A stretch of DNA of 64,000 bases from Enterococcus sp. 4G2_DIV0659 (GCF_002140715.2 NZ_NGLE02000001.1:3066001-3130000); one strand, 5' to 3'; shown: positions 18,795 through 28,645, counted from the first letter of the stretch. The notes: generated by a model not told the origin, from the sequence alone. Made by a program: numbers and translations.

Positions 18795-20006
18795 ATGAGT
18801 CGATTTATTATTAATGTTTTAGACAGTTTTGGCGTAGGAGCAATGAGGGATGTGCCGCTTGTCAGACCAGCAGATAATGGTTCAAACACAGCGAAGCATA
18901 TTATAGAAAACGTTCCGACAATTGCGATCCCTACATTGGAAACCCTTGGATTGATGAATATTCTAGAATTTGAAACAGAAGAACTCAAATTCTCACCAAA
19001 AGCAAATTACGGAAAAGCGAATTTAACTCATCATGGTGCTGATTCATTTTTAGGCCATCAGGAGATTTCTGGAACGACACCAAAAGAACCATTAAATCAG
19101 GCGTTCAATGAAGTGATCGATGAAGTTTTCGAGCATTTGAAAGCCAAAGGGTATCAGGTTCGCTATGTAGGAGAAATAGATGAGCCTAAGATTCTGGTTG
19201 TAAATGAAGTGGCTACAATTGGTGATAACTTAGAAACGGATTTAGGTCAAGTTTTTAATGTTTCAGCAGCTCTGGATGATAGTTCATTTGAAGATGTGAC
19301 AGTTTTAGGAAAAGCTGTCCGAGAAGTGGTCAAAGTATCTAGAGTGATTACATTTGGCGGACATGGCATCCATTTGGCTGATTTATTAGCTGCTAGAACC
19401 GTGATTGGAAAATTTGCTGGAGTGGATGCACCAAAATCAGGTGTTTATAATAATGATTATCATGTCATTCACCTCGGATATGGGATTGATCCTAACGTCC
19501 AAATTCCTACGATATTAGATCAAGCAGGAATTCCAGTAGCCTTATTTGGCAAAGCGGCGGATATTATTCAAACTTCCAGTGAAAAGCTGTTTCCTGGTGT
19601 AGATACAGAAGAACTATACGATAAACTGATTTCAGAAGTGAAAGCAAATGACAATGGGTTATTCTTCATTAATATCCAAGAAACAGATTTGGCTGGACAT
19701 GCAGAAGATGTTGAAAGGTATGCGGATCGCTTAGAAATCAGTGATAAGAAACTAGCAGAATTACTTCCTCTTTTAAATCAAGGAGACCTGCTAATCGTAA
19801 TGGCTGACCATGGGAATGACCCAACAATTGGTCATAGCCAACATACACGAGAACTTGTGCCCTTGTTGGTTTATAGTCCTGGTATTGAAGGAAAAGTGAT
19901 CGGTGAAAGAGAAACGATGGCAGATGTAGCAGCTACGGCAGCGGAATTTTTTGAAGTAAAGAATCCGCAAAACGGCCAATCATTTCTTCATAACTTAATC
20001 CGTTAA
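18795..20006 (+). CDS. yhfW: YhfW-family phosphopentomutase-like enzyme
   Basis: This 403-residue metalloenzyme is from the alkaline phosphatase/phosphopentomutase superfamily. It shows LDSFGVGAM (metal aspartate) at residues 9-17, GHQEISGTTPKEP (phosphorylated threonine region) at about 83-95, and the C-terminal metal cluster ADHGNDPTIGHSQHTRE near 337-353. It is the last gene of the operon and is followed by a terminator. It likely moves a phosphate on a sugar-like intermediate, as DeoB does. Confidence 0.85.
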   Translation: MSRFIINVLDSFGVGAMRDVPLVRPADNGSNTAKHIIENVPTIAIPTLETLGLMNILEFETEELKFSPKANYGKANLTHHGADSFLGHQEISGTTPKEPLNQAFNEVIDEVFEHLKAKGYQVRYVGEIDEPKILVVNEVATIGDNLETDLGQVFNVSAALDDSSFEDVTVLGKAVREVVKVSRVITFGGHGIHLADLLAARTVIGKFAGVDAPKSGVYNNDYHVIHLGYGIDPNVQIPTILDQAGIPVALFGKAADIIQTSSEKLFPGVDTEELYDKLISEVKANDNGLFFINIQETDLAGHAEDVERYADRLEISDKKLAELLPLLNQGDLLIVMADHGNDPTIGHSQHTRELVPLLVYSPGIEGKVIGERETMADVAATAAEFFEVKNPQNGQSFLHNLIR

Positions 20007-20018
20007 TTTTTTATATTG

Positions 20019-20056
20019 CTGAGTGATGTTCTGAATCAGGACTCACTCAGCTTTTT
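20019..20056 (+). terminator. Terminator of the yhf-type operon (repeat type 1)
   Basis: CTGAGTGA-N-GTTCTGA pairs with TCAGGACTCACTCAG followed by T5. It is nearly identical to the hairpin at 10611-10645. Confidence 0.85.
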
Positions 20057-20231
20057 AATATCATTTCCGGCAAGCTGAGGAGAAAAATAGAGAATCAAAA
20101 AAAACGAATTGCTTTGTTTCAAAGAGTCTAATACAATTAATGTGACGAATGGATTGATTATCCTATTCAAATGCCTAAAGGGCTAACAACTAACGAAAGT
20201 CAGAAAAAAATTGGAAGTAGGTGATCCAATC

Positions 20232-21929
20232 ATGAAATCAAACAAAGATAAAGATTCTTTATTTATCGAGGAGCGAAAGTCCTTTTCGCCTGCAATAACT
20301 GGGAGTAGCTTGCCTCAGGAAATTGCTACGCGTATTGCTCTTTATCCAGAAAATAAACGGAGACCCGTTAATAAAACAATAGTCAAAAATGACTATTTCC
20401 AATTAATCTACAATATGAAAGAAAACTCGCTAAATATATCCTCCAGAGGCGATCTGGTCTACTCTGCAATCCCTTATGATACAGCTAGGAACTATATCCA
20501 ACGTGCAGCGATTCAATATTTACTTCATCCAGAAGCTACTCATCAATACATCGAGTCGCACAAAACGAATTTAGAAACCTATCTTAAACTAAGTATTTTT
20601 CAAGTAACAAACAAACGAGTCAATAAGAATTCTTCTAAAGTGATCCAAGCGTATGATGCAATATTTAAAGATCCACTATTTGAGATTCAAATTCTAGGAC
20701 GTTTATTACAACACGATGAAACTGGAGCACTTTCAGCTAATCTTGCAGGGAAGTTTTTATTCAGTGAAAATGTAAAAACAGGAATATCCGGCTATATTTC
20801 AGAATACCTTAAGTTTGTTGTTCAGTTGACGCAAGCCTTACCTCTAATGACAGATGGAAAAAATATCAGATTATTAGAATCAGTCATGCCAAATAGTGCG
20901 ATTTCGGCTAATCATTTAACCTTCGAATCTGATATTACTTCGGCGTTAAGTTTGCTCCCTCAAGAAGTCAAAGAAACAATAGAAAATTCAATCATTATAG
21001 GGAGCCAAACTATACCTGCAAACAATAAATTACTTTTACGATCAGAATTTGGAAAAGAACTGTCTGAGGTTAGGCAAAACTACGTTGCTCATAGTGTTGA
21101 TCCAAGGGAACTGGAACAGTATTTTGAAAATGTCCTTCCAGCAGAGAATGCCAATTTAGTAAATGTTATTTCAGATATTCATACGAAAAATGGAACACTT
21201 CCATTTATGAATAAAAACTTCAATATCTTAGTTGGAGACATTTCGGATTCTCATGTAGTGAACAAAGAAATCAACGGACTTTATGTGATAGGAAATCATG
21301 AATTAGTAGATATATTGCCGAATAATCCAATTAAAGATGATCCACAGTGGGATCCATGGAGACAGTTTTTCAAAAATGAGTGGTTTAAAGAGCTTATGAG
21401 AAACCCAGATGATACTTGGTACAAGTTACCTATAGGAGATCATATCTACTATGAATGTGTAAAAGCCGAACTCGAAAAACGTTTTCCAAAAATGAATGTG
21501 TTAAATAATAATAGCGTGATTCATAACGGCATCCGTTATATTGGACTGACAATCCCTGTTGTATTAGTGAAACGGAAAAAAGCACAACAAAAATTTATTT
21601 TTAAAGTATTAAAACGATTGTTGAACCAAGAGTATGATATACCTACTGTGATTGTTTCACATGCTCCTTTATTTAACGAACTGAGTATGCTTTCATCAGA
21701 AAGTACGGCTTATAGTAAAGGATATAATTGCTCAGAACCGAAAATCGAAGCATTATTTAAGGAATATAAAATAATCGGTGCTATTCATGGTCATCATCAT
21801 ATACCAGCATCTTCAGGACGATACAAAATGGTAACATTTTCAGGGAAAGAGCTTTTTGTTGTTTGCTCGATATACTCTAAAATGAATACAGGATTTGAAC
21901 TAATCGGTTTACTAAATAGTAAGAAGTAG
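20232..21929 (+). CDS. Calcineurin-like metallophosphoesterase
   Basis: The protein has 565 residues. The first 300 match no family I recognise. The C-terminal half is a metallophosphoesterase: SDIHTK (motif I), LVGDISDS (II), VIGNHEL (III), VIVSHAPLF (IV) and GAIHGHHH (V), so all metal ligands are present. ATG 20232 follows AGGTGAT; an upstream TTG at 20211 is less likely. It would hydrolyse a phosphodiester or phosphomonoester. Next to a nuclease-like gene it could be part of an accessory, perhaps defence-related, unit. Confidence 0.78.
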   Translation: MKSNKDKDSLFIEERKSFSPAITGSSLPQEIATRIALYPENKRRPVNKTIVKNDYFQLIYNMKENSLNISSRGDLVYSAIPYDTARNYIQRAAIQYLLHPEATHQYIESHKTNLETYLKLSIFQVTNKRVNKNSSKVIQAYDAIFKDPLFEIQILGRLLQHDETGALSANLAGKFLFSENVKTGISGYISEYLKFVVQLTQALPLMTDGKNIRLLESVMPNSAISANHLTFESDITSALSLLPQEVKETIENSIIIGSQTIPANNKLLLRSEFGKELSEVRQNYVAHSVDPRELEQYFENVLPAENANLVNVISDIHTKNGTLPFMNKNFNILVGDISDSHVVNKEINGLYVIGNHELVDILPNNPIKDDPQWDPWRQFFKNEWFKELMRNPDDTWYKLPIGDHIYYECVKAELEKRFPKMNVLNNNSVIHNGIRYIGLTIPVVLVKRKKAQQKFIFKVLKRLLNQEYDIPTVIVSHAPLFNELSMLSSESTAYSKGYNCSEPKIEALFKEYKIIGAIHGHHHIPASSGRYKMVTFSGKELFVVCSIYSKMNTGFELIGLLNSKK

Positions 21930-22033
21930 TAATAAGACAAAAATTTTAATTAGGTATTTAATCATTTAACTAGTTTTTTACAAAATTATGAAAATAGATA
22001 CACTAAAATACTATAGATCTTATAGGAGATTAT

Positions 22034-22534
22034 ATGAACACAAGTGATTGGTTAGTAACATTGAAACCTTTATTGGAAAATAAAATAATTTGGTTAGCAT
22101 TTGGTATTATAGCTTTAAGCTATCTACACAAAATCATTTCATTTTTCATCGAAAGAAACAAAAATTATGAATTAAAAGATATTGATTTAATGACAGGTGA
22201 AAAATTTGAACATTACTTTGCTAATTTATTAAGAAAATCAGATTATAAAAAAGTAAAAGTGACGCAATATCAAGGAGATCAAGGAATTGATGTTTTGGCG
22301 CAAAAAGAAAATCAAAAGATAGGCTATCAGTGTAAAAGATATAAGAAAAATGTTGGGAATAAAGCTGTTCAAGAAGCACATGCTGGAAAAAGCTATTATG
22401 ACTTAGCGGAGGTTTACGTGGTTACCAACAGCTATTTCACCAAGTCTGCAAAAGAATTAGCCCATAAAACCGGTGTTTATTTAATTGACCGAGATGGACT
22501 TTATAAAATGATAAAAAAGGATGTGCCAAATTAA
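22034..22534 (+). CDS. Membrane-anchored Mrr-like restriction endonuclease-fold protein
   Basis: This 166-residue protein has one N-terminal membrane helix (residues 17-36) and a C-terminal PD-(D/E)xK nuclease core of the Mrr/DUF2034 type: GEKFEHYFANLL, GDQGIDVLAQ (catalytic Asp) and GYQCKRY (QxK). Mrr-type nucleases cut modified or foreign DNA; membrane-anchored forms are common in Firmicutes and poorly understood. ATAGGAGAT precedes ATG 22034. It stands 104 bases after the phosphoesterase, probably with its own promoter. Confidence 0.8.
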   Translation: MNTSDWLVTLKPLLENKIIWLAFGIIALSYLHKIISFFIERNKNYELKDIDLMTGEKFEHYFANLLRKSDYKKVKVTQYQGDQGIDVLAQKENQKIGYQCKRYKKNVGNKAVQEAHAGKSYYDLAEVYVVTNSYFTKSAKELAHKTGVYLIDRDGLYKMIKKDVPN

Positions 22535-22815
22535 TTGATCTGGATAAGGCAATAGTTTAAGTAGTACATCTTCTTAATAAAGGAGCAGATTAATCTTACT
22601 TAACCACTATGATGAAAACATGTGGGGATTAAGTATTACTATTCTAAGTAAACAAATTTACCTCAACTTACCAACAAAAAATCAACTAACCCATAAAAAA
22701 CTTCTCAAATGAATTAGCAGTTAGCTTTTTTATTGTACATGAATGTGTTAAAATAGTTTGGTATATCACAAAAAAATAAAACTATTTGTTTTACATAGAT
22801 AGGTGAGAATAATAA
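22535..22815 (+). other. Intergenic region before murAB
   Basis: About 280 bases without a credible gene. It holds a weak inverted repeat ending in a T stretch near 22695-22730 (GCTAATTC/GAATTAGC context) that could terminate the nuclease transcript. An extended -10 (TGTGTTAAAAT, 22744-22754) about 60 bases before murAB may drive that gene. Nothing else is evident. Confidence 0.4.
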
Positions 22816-24096
22816 ATGAAAAAAATCGTAATCAATGGTAATCGTCCATTATCAGGAGAAGTAGTTATCAGTGGCGCAAAAAATAGTGCAGTAGCGTTAA
22901 TTCCAGCAGCAATTTTAGCTGATTCACCAGTAACATTAGATGGTGTACCTGATATTCAAGATGTTCATTCACTAATAGAAATTTTAGAAATTATGGGTGC
23001 TAAAACAACATTTGAAAATAATACATTAGTTATTGATCCAACGGAAATCGTTTCGGTTCCTATGCCAAAAGGGAAAATTAACAGTCTACGTGCCTCTTAT
23101 TATTTTATGGGCTCGTTATTAGGAAAATTTGGAGAAGGCGTTGTTGGTTTGCCAGGTGGTTGTTACTTAGGACCTCGTCCAATCGATCTACACATCAAAG
23201 GGTTTGAAGCGCTTGGTGCAAAAGTAACAAACGAACATGGCGCAATGTACCTAAGAACAACTGATGGACTTCACGGCACAAGAATTTTTATGGATATGGT
23301 TTCTATCGGAGCGACAATCAATGTGATGCTGGCAGCTGTCAAAGCAAAAGGCAAAACAATTATTGAAAATGCTGCTCGTGAACCAGAAATTATTGATGTA
23401 GCGACCTTATTGAATAATATGGGGGCAAATATCCGTGGTGCTGGAACAGATATTATTCGAATTGAAGGCGTTGAGAAACTACATGGTTGTCGTCATTCGA
23501 TTATTCCAGACCGAATTGAAGCGGGTACGTATTTAGCCTTGGCAGCCGCTGTGGGTGAAGGCGTAAAAGTTCGTAATGTGATTTATGAGCATCTAGAAAG
23601 TTTCATTGCAAAACTACAGGAAATGGGTGTGAAGATGACGATCGAAGAAGACACGATCGAAGTACATCCATCTCATGATTTAAAAATGACAACGATCAAA
23701 ACGTATCCTTATCCAGGCTTTGCCACGGATCTTCAACAACCTCTTACTCCTTTAATGCTGAAAGCAAAAGGAACAGGTGAGGTAATCGATAGTATCTATA
23801 CCCAACGTACAAAACATATTCCAGAACTTGTTCGAATGGGAGCAGATGCTTCAATTGAAGGAAATATGATCATAATCAATGGTCCAACAGAATTACATGG
23901 TGCAGAAGTTGTTGCTTCAGATCTTCGAGCGGGTGCTTGTTTAGTGACTGCTGGATTGATGGCAAAAGGAACAACAACGATTTATAATGTTGAGTACATC
24001 TTACGTGGCTATGACCACATCATTGAAAAATTAACAGCACTAGGTGCAGATATTAAAATGATTGAAACAGAAGAAGAAATCGAGGTGGCTAAATGA
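22816..24096 (+). CDS. murAB: UDP-N-acetylglucosamine 1-carboxyvinyltransferase (MurA2 type)
   Basis: This 426-residue enzyme transfers enolpyruvate from PEP to UDP-GlcNAc, the first committed step of peptidoglycan synthesis in the cytoplasm. Seen: [12 protein letters not shown] (Lys22/Asn23) at the N-terminus, the catalytic loop cysteine in [13 protein letters not shown] near residue 118, and [12 protein letters not shown] near the C-terminus. The cysteine is the fosfomycin target. Low-GC Gram-positives carry two MurA copies. This is the one linked to rho and rpmE2, hence murAB. It overlaps rho by 4 bases. Confidence 0.93.
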   Translation: MKKIVINGNRPLSGEVVISGAKNSAVALIPAAILADSPVTLDGVPDIQDVHSLIEILEIMGAKTTFENNTLVIDPTEIVSVPMPKGKINSLRASYYFMGSLLGKFGEGVVGLPGGCYLGPRPIDLHIKGFEALGAKVTNEHGAMYLRTTDGLHGTRIFMDMVSIGATINVMLAAVKAKGKTIIENAAREPEIIDVATLLNNMGANIRGAGTDIIRIEGVEKLHGCRHSIIPDRIEAGTYLALAAAVGEGVKVRNVIYEHLESFIAKLQEMGVKMTIEEDTIEVHPSHDLKMTTIKTYPYPGFATDLQQPLTPLMLKAKGTGEVIDSIYTQRTKHIPELVRMGADASIEGNMIIINGPTELHGAEVVASDLRAGACLVTAGLMAKGTTTIYNVEYILRGYDHIIEKLTALGADIKMIETEEEIEVAK

Positions 24097-25385
24097 GCGA
24101 CTATTTAACGATGGCGGAGCTTGAAAATAGTACATTAAAAGATATCTATGCGTACGCAAAAGAATTCAAGATCCCTTACTATAGTCAGATGAATAAAAAA
24201 GAACTTTCTTTAGCTGTTATCAGAGCACAAGCAGAGAAACAAGGATTCTTCTTCATGGAAGGGATTTTGGATATTGTCTCTCAAGATGGCTATGGTTTTT
24301 TACGACCAATAAATTATGGACCAAGTGCAGAAGATATTTATATTTCCTCTTCACAAATTCGCCGATTTGGTTTACGAAATGGAGATAAGGTTGCAGGAAA
24401 GGCTCGTCCACCGAAAGAGTCAGAACGTTATTATGGGCTAATGCATGTTGAAAGTGTTAATGGAAAAGATCCAGAAGAAGCAAAAGAGCGTCCGCACTTC
24501 CCTGCGTTAACACCTCTTTACCCCGAAAAACAAATTAAACTAGAAACCACTTCAGGCCGATTATCTACTCGTATGATTGATATCTTTTCTCCTGTTGGTT
24601 TTGGACAACGTGGCTTGATTGTTGCCCCACCAAAAGCAGGTAAAACAAGTGTACTAAAAGAAATAGCCAACGGAATCACTGAAAATCATCCAGAGGTAGA
24701 ATTGATTTTACTTTTGATTGATGAGCGACCAGAAGAAGTGACCGATCTAGAACGTAGTGTTAAAGGAGATGTTGTTTCTTCAACCTTTGACCAACAACCG
24801 CAAAATCATACGCGTGTGTCTGAACTCGTTTTAGAGCGTGCGATGCGTCTTGTTGAAGACAAACGCGATGTGGTTATTTTGATGGATAGTATCACGCGTT
24901 TAGCCAGAGCTTATAATTTAGTTGTCCCACCAAGTGGACGGACATTAAGCGGAGGGATTGATCCTTCATCTTTTTACCGACCTAAACGCTTCTTTGGAGC
25001 AGCTAGAAATATTGAAGAAGGTGGTAGCCTAACGATTCTAGCTACTGCATTAGTAGATACTGGAAGCCGAATGGATGACGTTATCTATGAAGAATTTAAG
25101 GGAACAGGAAATATGGAACTTCACTTATCTCGCGATTTGGCTGAACGTCGTATTTTCCCTGCAATTGATATCAAAAAATCTGGAACGCGTAAAGAAGATT
25201 TACTGATGTCACCAGAACAACTAGAAGAAATCTGGAAATTACGTAATCACATGACCGGAGATTCTCTAGAATATACAGAGCAATTTGTTAAATTTTTACG
25301 TAAAACAAAAAACAACCAAAAATTCTTTGAAGATTTCCATGACGTCTCATTTGGCAGACAAGCGAAAAGAAATATAAAAAGATAA
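24093..25385 (+). CDS. rho: Transcription termination factor Rho
   Basis: This 430-residue RNA helicase has a Rho N-terminal domain, an RNA-binding cold-shock-like domain (DGYGFLRP, about residue 66), Walker [10 protein letters not shown] near 180, Walker B VVILMDS near 262, and the Q and R loops ([21 protein letters not shown]). It terminates transcripts by ATP-driven translocation. The start overlaps murAB (ATGA), as in other enterococci. The protein is full length. Confidence 0.95.
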   Translation: MSDYLTMAELENSTLKDIYAYAKEFKIPYYSQMNKKELSLAVIRAQAEKQGFFFMEGILDIVSQDGYGFLRPINYGPSAEDIYISSSQIRRFGLRNGDKVAGKARPPKESERYYGLMHVESVNGKDPEEAKERPHFPALTPLYPEKQIKLETTSGRLSTRMIDIFSPVGFGQRGLIVAPPKAGKTSVLKEIANGITENHPEVELILLLIDERPEEVTDLERSVKGDVVSSTFDQQPQNHTRVSELVLERAMRLVEDKRDVVILMDSITRLARAYNLVVPPSGRTLSGGIDPSSFYRPKRFFGAARNIEEGGSLTILATALVDTGSRMDDVIYEEFKGTGNMELHLSRDLAERRIFPAIDIKKSGTRKEDLLMSPEQLEEIWKLRNHMTGDSLEYTEQFVKFLRKTKNNQKFFEDFHDVSFGRQAKRNIKR

Positions 25386-25414
25386 TTGCATCGATAAAAG
25401 AATCATGCTATTAT
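25386..25414 (+). promoter_or_regulatory. Promoter of rpmE2
   Basis: TTGCAT (25386-25391), a 17-base spacer and TATTAT (25409-25414), starting immediately after the rho stop. It would give a leader of about 60 bases. Confidence 0.7.
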
Positions 25415-25442
25415 AGTAGTGTTGTATACCGACAAAATAACT

Positions 25443-25475
25443 CTGATGCAGCAAATGGATCAGGGCAAAGGAGCG
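25443..25475 (+). promoter_or_regulatory. Candidate L31 leader hairpin and ribosome binding site
   Basis: CTGAT (25443-25447) pairs with ATCAG (25459-25463) directly before GGGCAAAGGAG. Ribosomal protein L31 genes in Firmicutes often carry an autoregulatory leader of this kind; here the match is only positional and structural. Confidence 0.35.
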
Positions 25476-25483
25476 AAAAGACT

Positions 25484-25753
25484 ATGAAACAAGATATCCA
25501 TCCAGAATATCACCCAGTCGTATTTATGGACTCAACAACTGGTTTTAAATTCTTGTCAGGTTCTACTAAACACTCTGACGAAACAGTTGAATGGGAAGAC
25601 GGAAACACTTATCCTGTAATCCGTGTCGAAGTTACATCTGACTCACATCCATTTTACACTGGACGTCAAAAATTCACACAAGCGGACGGACGTGTGGACC
25701 GTTTCAACAAAAAATACGGTCTCAAAGATGCAAACGCAAATCCAGAAGACTAA
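25484..25753 (+). CDS. rpmE2: 50S ribosomal protein L31 type B
   Basis: This 89-residue protein begins [20 protein letters not shown] and lacks the CxxC zinc cysteines of type A L31, so it is the zinc-independent type B. It binds the central protuberance of the large subunit. It has its own promoter behind rho and a strong terminator follows. Confidence 0.95.
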   Translation: MKQDIHPEYHPVVFMDSTTGFKFLSGSTKHSDETVEWEDGNTYPVIRVEVTSDSHPFYTGRQKFTQADGRVDRFNKKYGLKDANANPED

Positions 25754-25772
25754 TTCAAACAGAAATGTTTAT

Positions 25773-25807
25773 AAGACCCAGCTCATTGATGAGTTGGGTC
25801 TTATTTT
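25773..25807 (+). terminator. Terminator of rpmE2
   Basis: AAGACCCAGCTCA pairs with TGAGTTGGGTCTT around a TTGA loop, followed by ATTTTG. A 13-base stem with one G-T pair. Confidence 0.9.
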
Positions 25808-25937
25808 GTGAAAGTATACTAAAGTGCACACTGACAGGATTTTTGTATTATGGAACAAAAATGAGTTAAAATAAAATGGAAGCCAAAAAATAAGTCAAAC
25901 AATGATAAAATAAGTGTAATGCAGAAATTGGAAAGGG

Positions 25938-26987
25938 ATGAAACGATTGAAACTTAGCAAAAAAAATTTCGGAGAGACAGCAGTTTTGTATTCGCTTACG
26001 AACGATGCAGACGTTACGATGACGGTGACTGATTTAGGAGCCAGGATTGTTGATTTAATCGTGCCAGTGGATGGTAAAAGTCGTAACATCGTATTGGGAT
26101 TTGATTCCGCAAAAGAGTATCTTGATAAAGATATGTATTTTGGTGCAACGATTGGCCGTGTTGCTGGTAGAATCAAGAATGGTTCATTTGCAATTGACAC
26201 TCAAAATTACCAATTACCCGTTGATCCTAAAAATGGGCATACATTGCATGGTGGTTTAGATAGTTTTGAAGCGAAAATGTGGGCTTCTGAAACAAAGGAA
26301 ACAGATAACAGTCTTTCGGTTATATTCACTTATACCAGTCCTGATGGAGAAAATGGTTTTCCGGGTGAAGTCAAGGCAACGGTTACTTATACTCTAACCA
26401 ATGATAATGAGTGGATTATTGATTACTATGCCGATACAGATAAACCAACCTTGTATAATCCGACAAATCATGTTTATTTTAATTTGTCTGGTGATGTGAC
26501 TCAATCTGTTGACCAGCATGAGTTGTTTGTTGATGCGGATCGAATTGCTGTCGTGGATAGTGATACAACTGTTACTGGTGAATTGCGCTCAGTTATAGAC
26601 ACACCCTTTGATTTTAGAAACTCAGGGAAGATGAACCAAGTATTTCAAACGACCTATGAGCAAAACCAATTAGTTAATGGATTGGATCACCCATTTATGT
26701 TAAATCATGTTGGATTTGAAAAACCTCAAGCGATTATTACAGCGCCAGAAAAAGATCTTTCTGTTGAGATGTATACTGACCGTCCAGCGGTTGTGATTTT
26801 TACAGCACAGTTTGGCGAAGAAGGACCAGAACTTAGAGGCAATAAGTTAGTCAATCATGGTGGGATTACTTTAGAGACTCAAGTCAGTCCCGGTGCGGTG
26901 GAATTTGAAGGTTTTGGGGATATAGTGTTATATCCAAAAACACCTTATCAAAGCCGAACAATATATAAGATAAAAGAGGTTCAGTAA
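25938..26987 (+). CDS. galM: Aldose 1-epimerase (mutarotase)
   Basis: This 349-residue GalM family enzyme interconverts alpha and beta anomers of aldoses such as glucose and galactose in the cytoplasm. Seen: FGATIGRVAGRIKNG and the NGHTLHGG loop, NPTNHVYFNLSG (catalytic histidine) near residue 175, and a C-terminal THGGITLETQ-like region with the catalytic glutamate (LETQ). It stands alone between terminators. GAAAGGG precedes ATG 25938. Confidence 0.9.
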   Translation: MKRLKLSKKNFGETAVLYSLTNDADVTMTVTDLGARIVDLIVPVDGKSRNIVLGFDSAKEYLDKDMYFGATIGRVAGRIKNGSFAIDTQNYQLPVDPKNGHTLHGGLDSFEAKMWASETKETDNSLSVIFTYTSPDGENGFPGEVKATVTYTLTNDNEWIIDYYADTDKPTLYNPTNHVYFNLSGDVTQSVDQHELFVDADRIAVVDSDTTVTGELRSVIDTPFDFRNSGKMNQVFQTTYEQNQLVNGLDHPFMLNHVGFEKPQAIITAPEKDLSVEMYTDRPAVVIFTAQFGEEGPELRGNKLVNHGGITLETQVSPGAVEFEGFGDIVLYPKTPYQSRTIYKIKEVQ

Positions 26988-27005
26988 AAAAGTCATTAAC
27001 CTAAA

Positions 27006-27042
27006 AAAACAATCAGGGAAGGAAAAATCCTGATTGTTTTTT
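27006..27042 (+). terminator. Bidirectional terminator between galM and the VOC gene
   Basis: AAAACAATCAGG pairs with CCTGATTGTTTT. The A run on one side and T run on the other allow use by both converging genes. Confidence 0.85.
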
Positions 27043-27060
27043 ATTGTCCCAGTACTTAAC

Positions 27061-27501
27061 CTATTTTAATCGATTATCGTACATCAATTGAATCTGAATA
27101 CCGAATGGATCTTCAACGATACCATAAGCAGCACTAAAAACATTGTTATTTAATGGAAGAATAATTTTTACTCGATCATCTGATGTTAAGTTAGAATAAA
27201 ACGTTTCAATTTCAGCTTGGTCGGCACTTTGGATGCATAATGAAAAATTATTGCCTATATTAAATTTTTCGTCAGTCATAGTCTCTTCTGCTATCATCAG
27301 CTTCGTTTTTCCTATTTGTAATACAGAATGAGAAATAAAGTGTTTGTTTTCTTCTGTCAAAATTAAATTTGCATCTCTTTGAGCCATTTCTTCATAAGTA
27401 ACGACCAAAAGCTCTTCGGCATCTAAATGCTTTTTATAAAAGGTCAAAGCTTCTCCTGCACGTCCATTCATTGATAAAAATATAGCAATTTCTAAAGTCA
27501 T
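27061..27501 (-). CDS. VOC-family protein, PhnB-like
   Basis: This 146-residue protein has the paired beta-alpha-beta-beta-beta fold of PhnB/3-demethylubiquinone methyltransferase-like VOC proteins (FLSMNGRAGEALTFYKKHL at the start, YGIVEDPFGIQIQL at the end). The metal and substrate are unclear. It is divergent from the WYL regulator across 86 bases, so that regulator may control it. Confidence 0.8.
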   Translation of the reverse strand: MTLEIAIFLSMNGRAGEALTFYKKHLDAEELLVVTYEEMAQRDANLILTEENKHFISHSVLQIGKTKLMIAEETMTDEKFNIGNNFSLCIQSADQAEIETFYSNLTSDDRVKIILPLNNNVFSAAYGIVEDPFGIQIQLMYDNRLK

Positions 27502-27587
27502 ACTTATTTCCTCATTTCTTTTCTTTTATTTTCATATTTAGTATACTGCTTAAAGGTATCAAAATATGACACTTTTGGAGAGGTTTA

Positions 27588-28529
27588 ATGAAAAAAGCTG
27601 AACGTATAAACGATATGATTCTTTATTTAGCAGATAAAAAGAGTTTTAATTTAAAAGAGTTAATGAAAAGATATGCCATATCAAAAAGTACAGCGTTAAG
27701 GGATGTGATATCGCTTGAAGAAATAGGGTTACCCCTTTATTCAGAGCTTGGAAGATATGGTAAATATAAAATACTAGATACTAGTATAGCGGTGTCTAAT
27801 CTATTTACAGAAGGCGAGATATATGCTCTTTATTTTGCGTTATTGACACTTAATGTGTATCAATCAAGTCCCTTTAATATGGAAACTAGCACGCTGGAAT
27901 TAAAATTTAGCAAAGCGTTACCTGAGAAAGTGAAAAATGACCTTTTATTAATGAACAAAATTATTACACTGGAACAAACGAATCATAGTAATGTCAGTCA
28001 TTATTTAAAAGAAATTGTTCAAGGAACCATTCAAGAAAAGGTGTATAAGCTTACTTACCTTAAAAATCAGGAAAAAGTTTCAATAATTGCTCAGTTTATA
28101 GAAATTTCTTCCAAGTTTGGACAATGGTATGCAAAAATTTGGAACTTAGAAGTGCAAGAAATGAGAGTCATTCGTTGTGATAAAATTGATTTTCTTGTTG
28201 AAGAAAAGGCGTATCCATCATTAGCGCTTAAAGAATTATTAAAACGAGCAGAAGAATTTTATCAAAAGGAAAAATTAATTCCATTTACAGTCACCGTTGA
28301 TGAAAGAGGCAAAGACATTTTTACAAAAGAAAGTTATCCATCGATGAAAATTGAAAAGCAAAAGGATTTTTATGTGATCAAGGGTTATTATCACAAAGGT
28401 GAAAAAGAATTTATAACGAATTACCTGCTACTATTCGGGAAATCAATCCTGACATTAGAACCAGGACAACTAAAAAAGGCTGTTTTAAAAAAAGCTGAAG
28501 CTGTTATGGAGTGTTTTAAACAGTTGTGA
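27588..28529 (+). CDS. WYL-domain transcriptional regulator (YafY type)
   Basis: This 313-residue protein has an N-terminal HTH_11 winged helix (FNLKELMKRYAISKSTALRDVISLEEIG, given as residues 19-46) and a central WYL-like domain. The second motif is degenerate (KLTYLKNQEKVSI), and a C-terminal WCX-type extension follows. Such proteins sense ligands or nucleic acid and regulate neighbours. It reads away from the VOC gene, and a hydrolase follows 116 bases later. GGAGAGG supports ATG 27588. Confidence 0.8.
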   Translation: MKKAERINDMILYLADKKSFNLKELMKRYAISKSTALRDVISLEEIGLPLYSELGRYGKYKILDTSIAVSNLFTEGEIYALYFALLTLNVYQSSPFNMETSTLELKFSKALPEKVKNDLLLMNKIITLEQTNHSNVSHYLKEIVQGTIQEKVYKLTYLKNQEKVSIIAQFIEISSKFGQWYAKIWNLEVQEMRVIRCDKIDFLVEEKAYPSLALKELLKRAEEFYQKEKLIPFTVTVDERGKDIFTKESYPSMKIEKQKDFYVIKGYYHKGEKEFITNYLLLFGKSILTLEPGQLKKAVLKKAEAVMECFKQL

Positions 28530-28572
28530 AAGCATCTAAAAGTGACAACCAAAAGAAAAGATGTTAAAATTA

Positions 28573-28597
28573 AACCACTTACTAAAAGTAAGTGGTT
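28573..28597 (+). promoter_or_regulatory. Perfect 10-base inverted repeat before the hydrolase
   Basis: AACCACTTAC (28573-28582) mirrors GTAAGTGGTT (28588-28597) across TAAAA. No T run follows, so it is more like an operator than a terminator. It lies 50 bases before the hydrolase start, near TTAAAATTAAA. The WYL regulator upstream or an unlinked repressor could bind. Confidence 0.55.
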
Positions 28598-28645
28598 GGT
28601 GATACTATTTTGTCGCTATATAATGCTAAGAATGGAGAAGATAAC

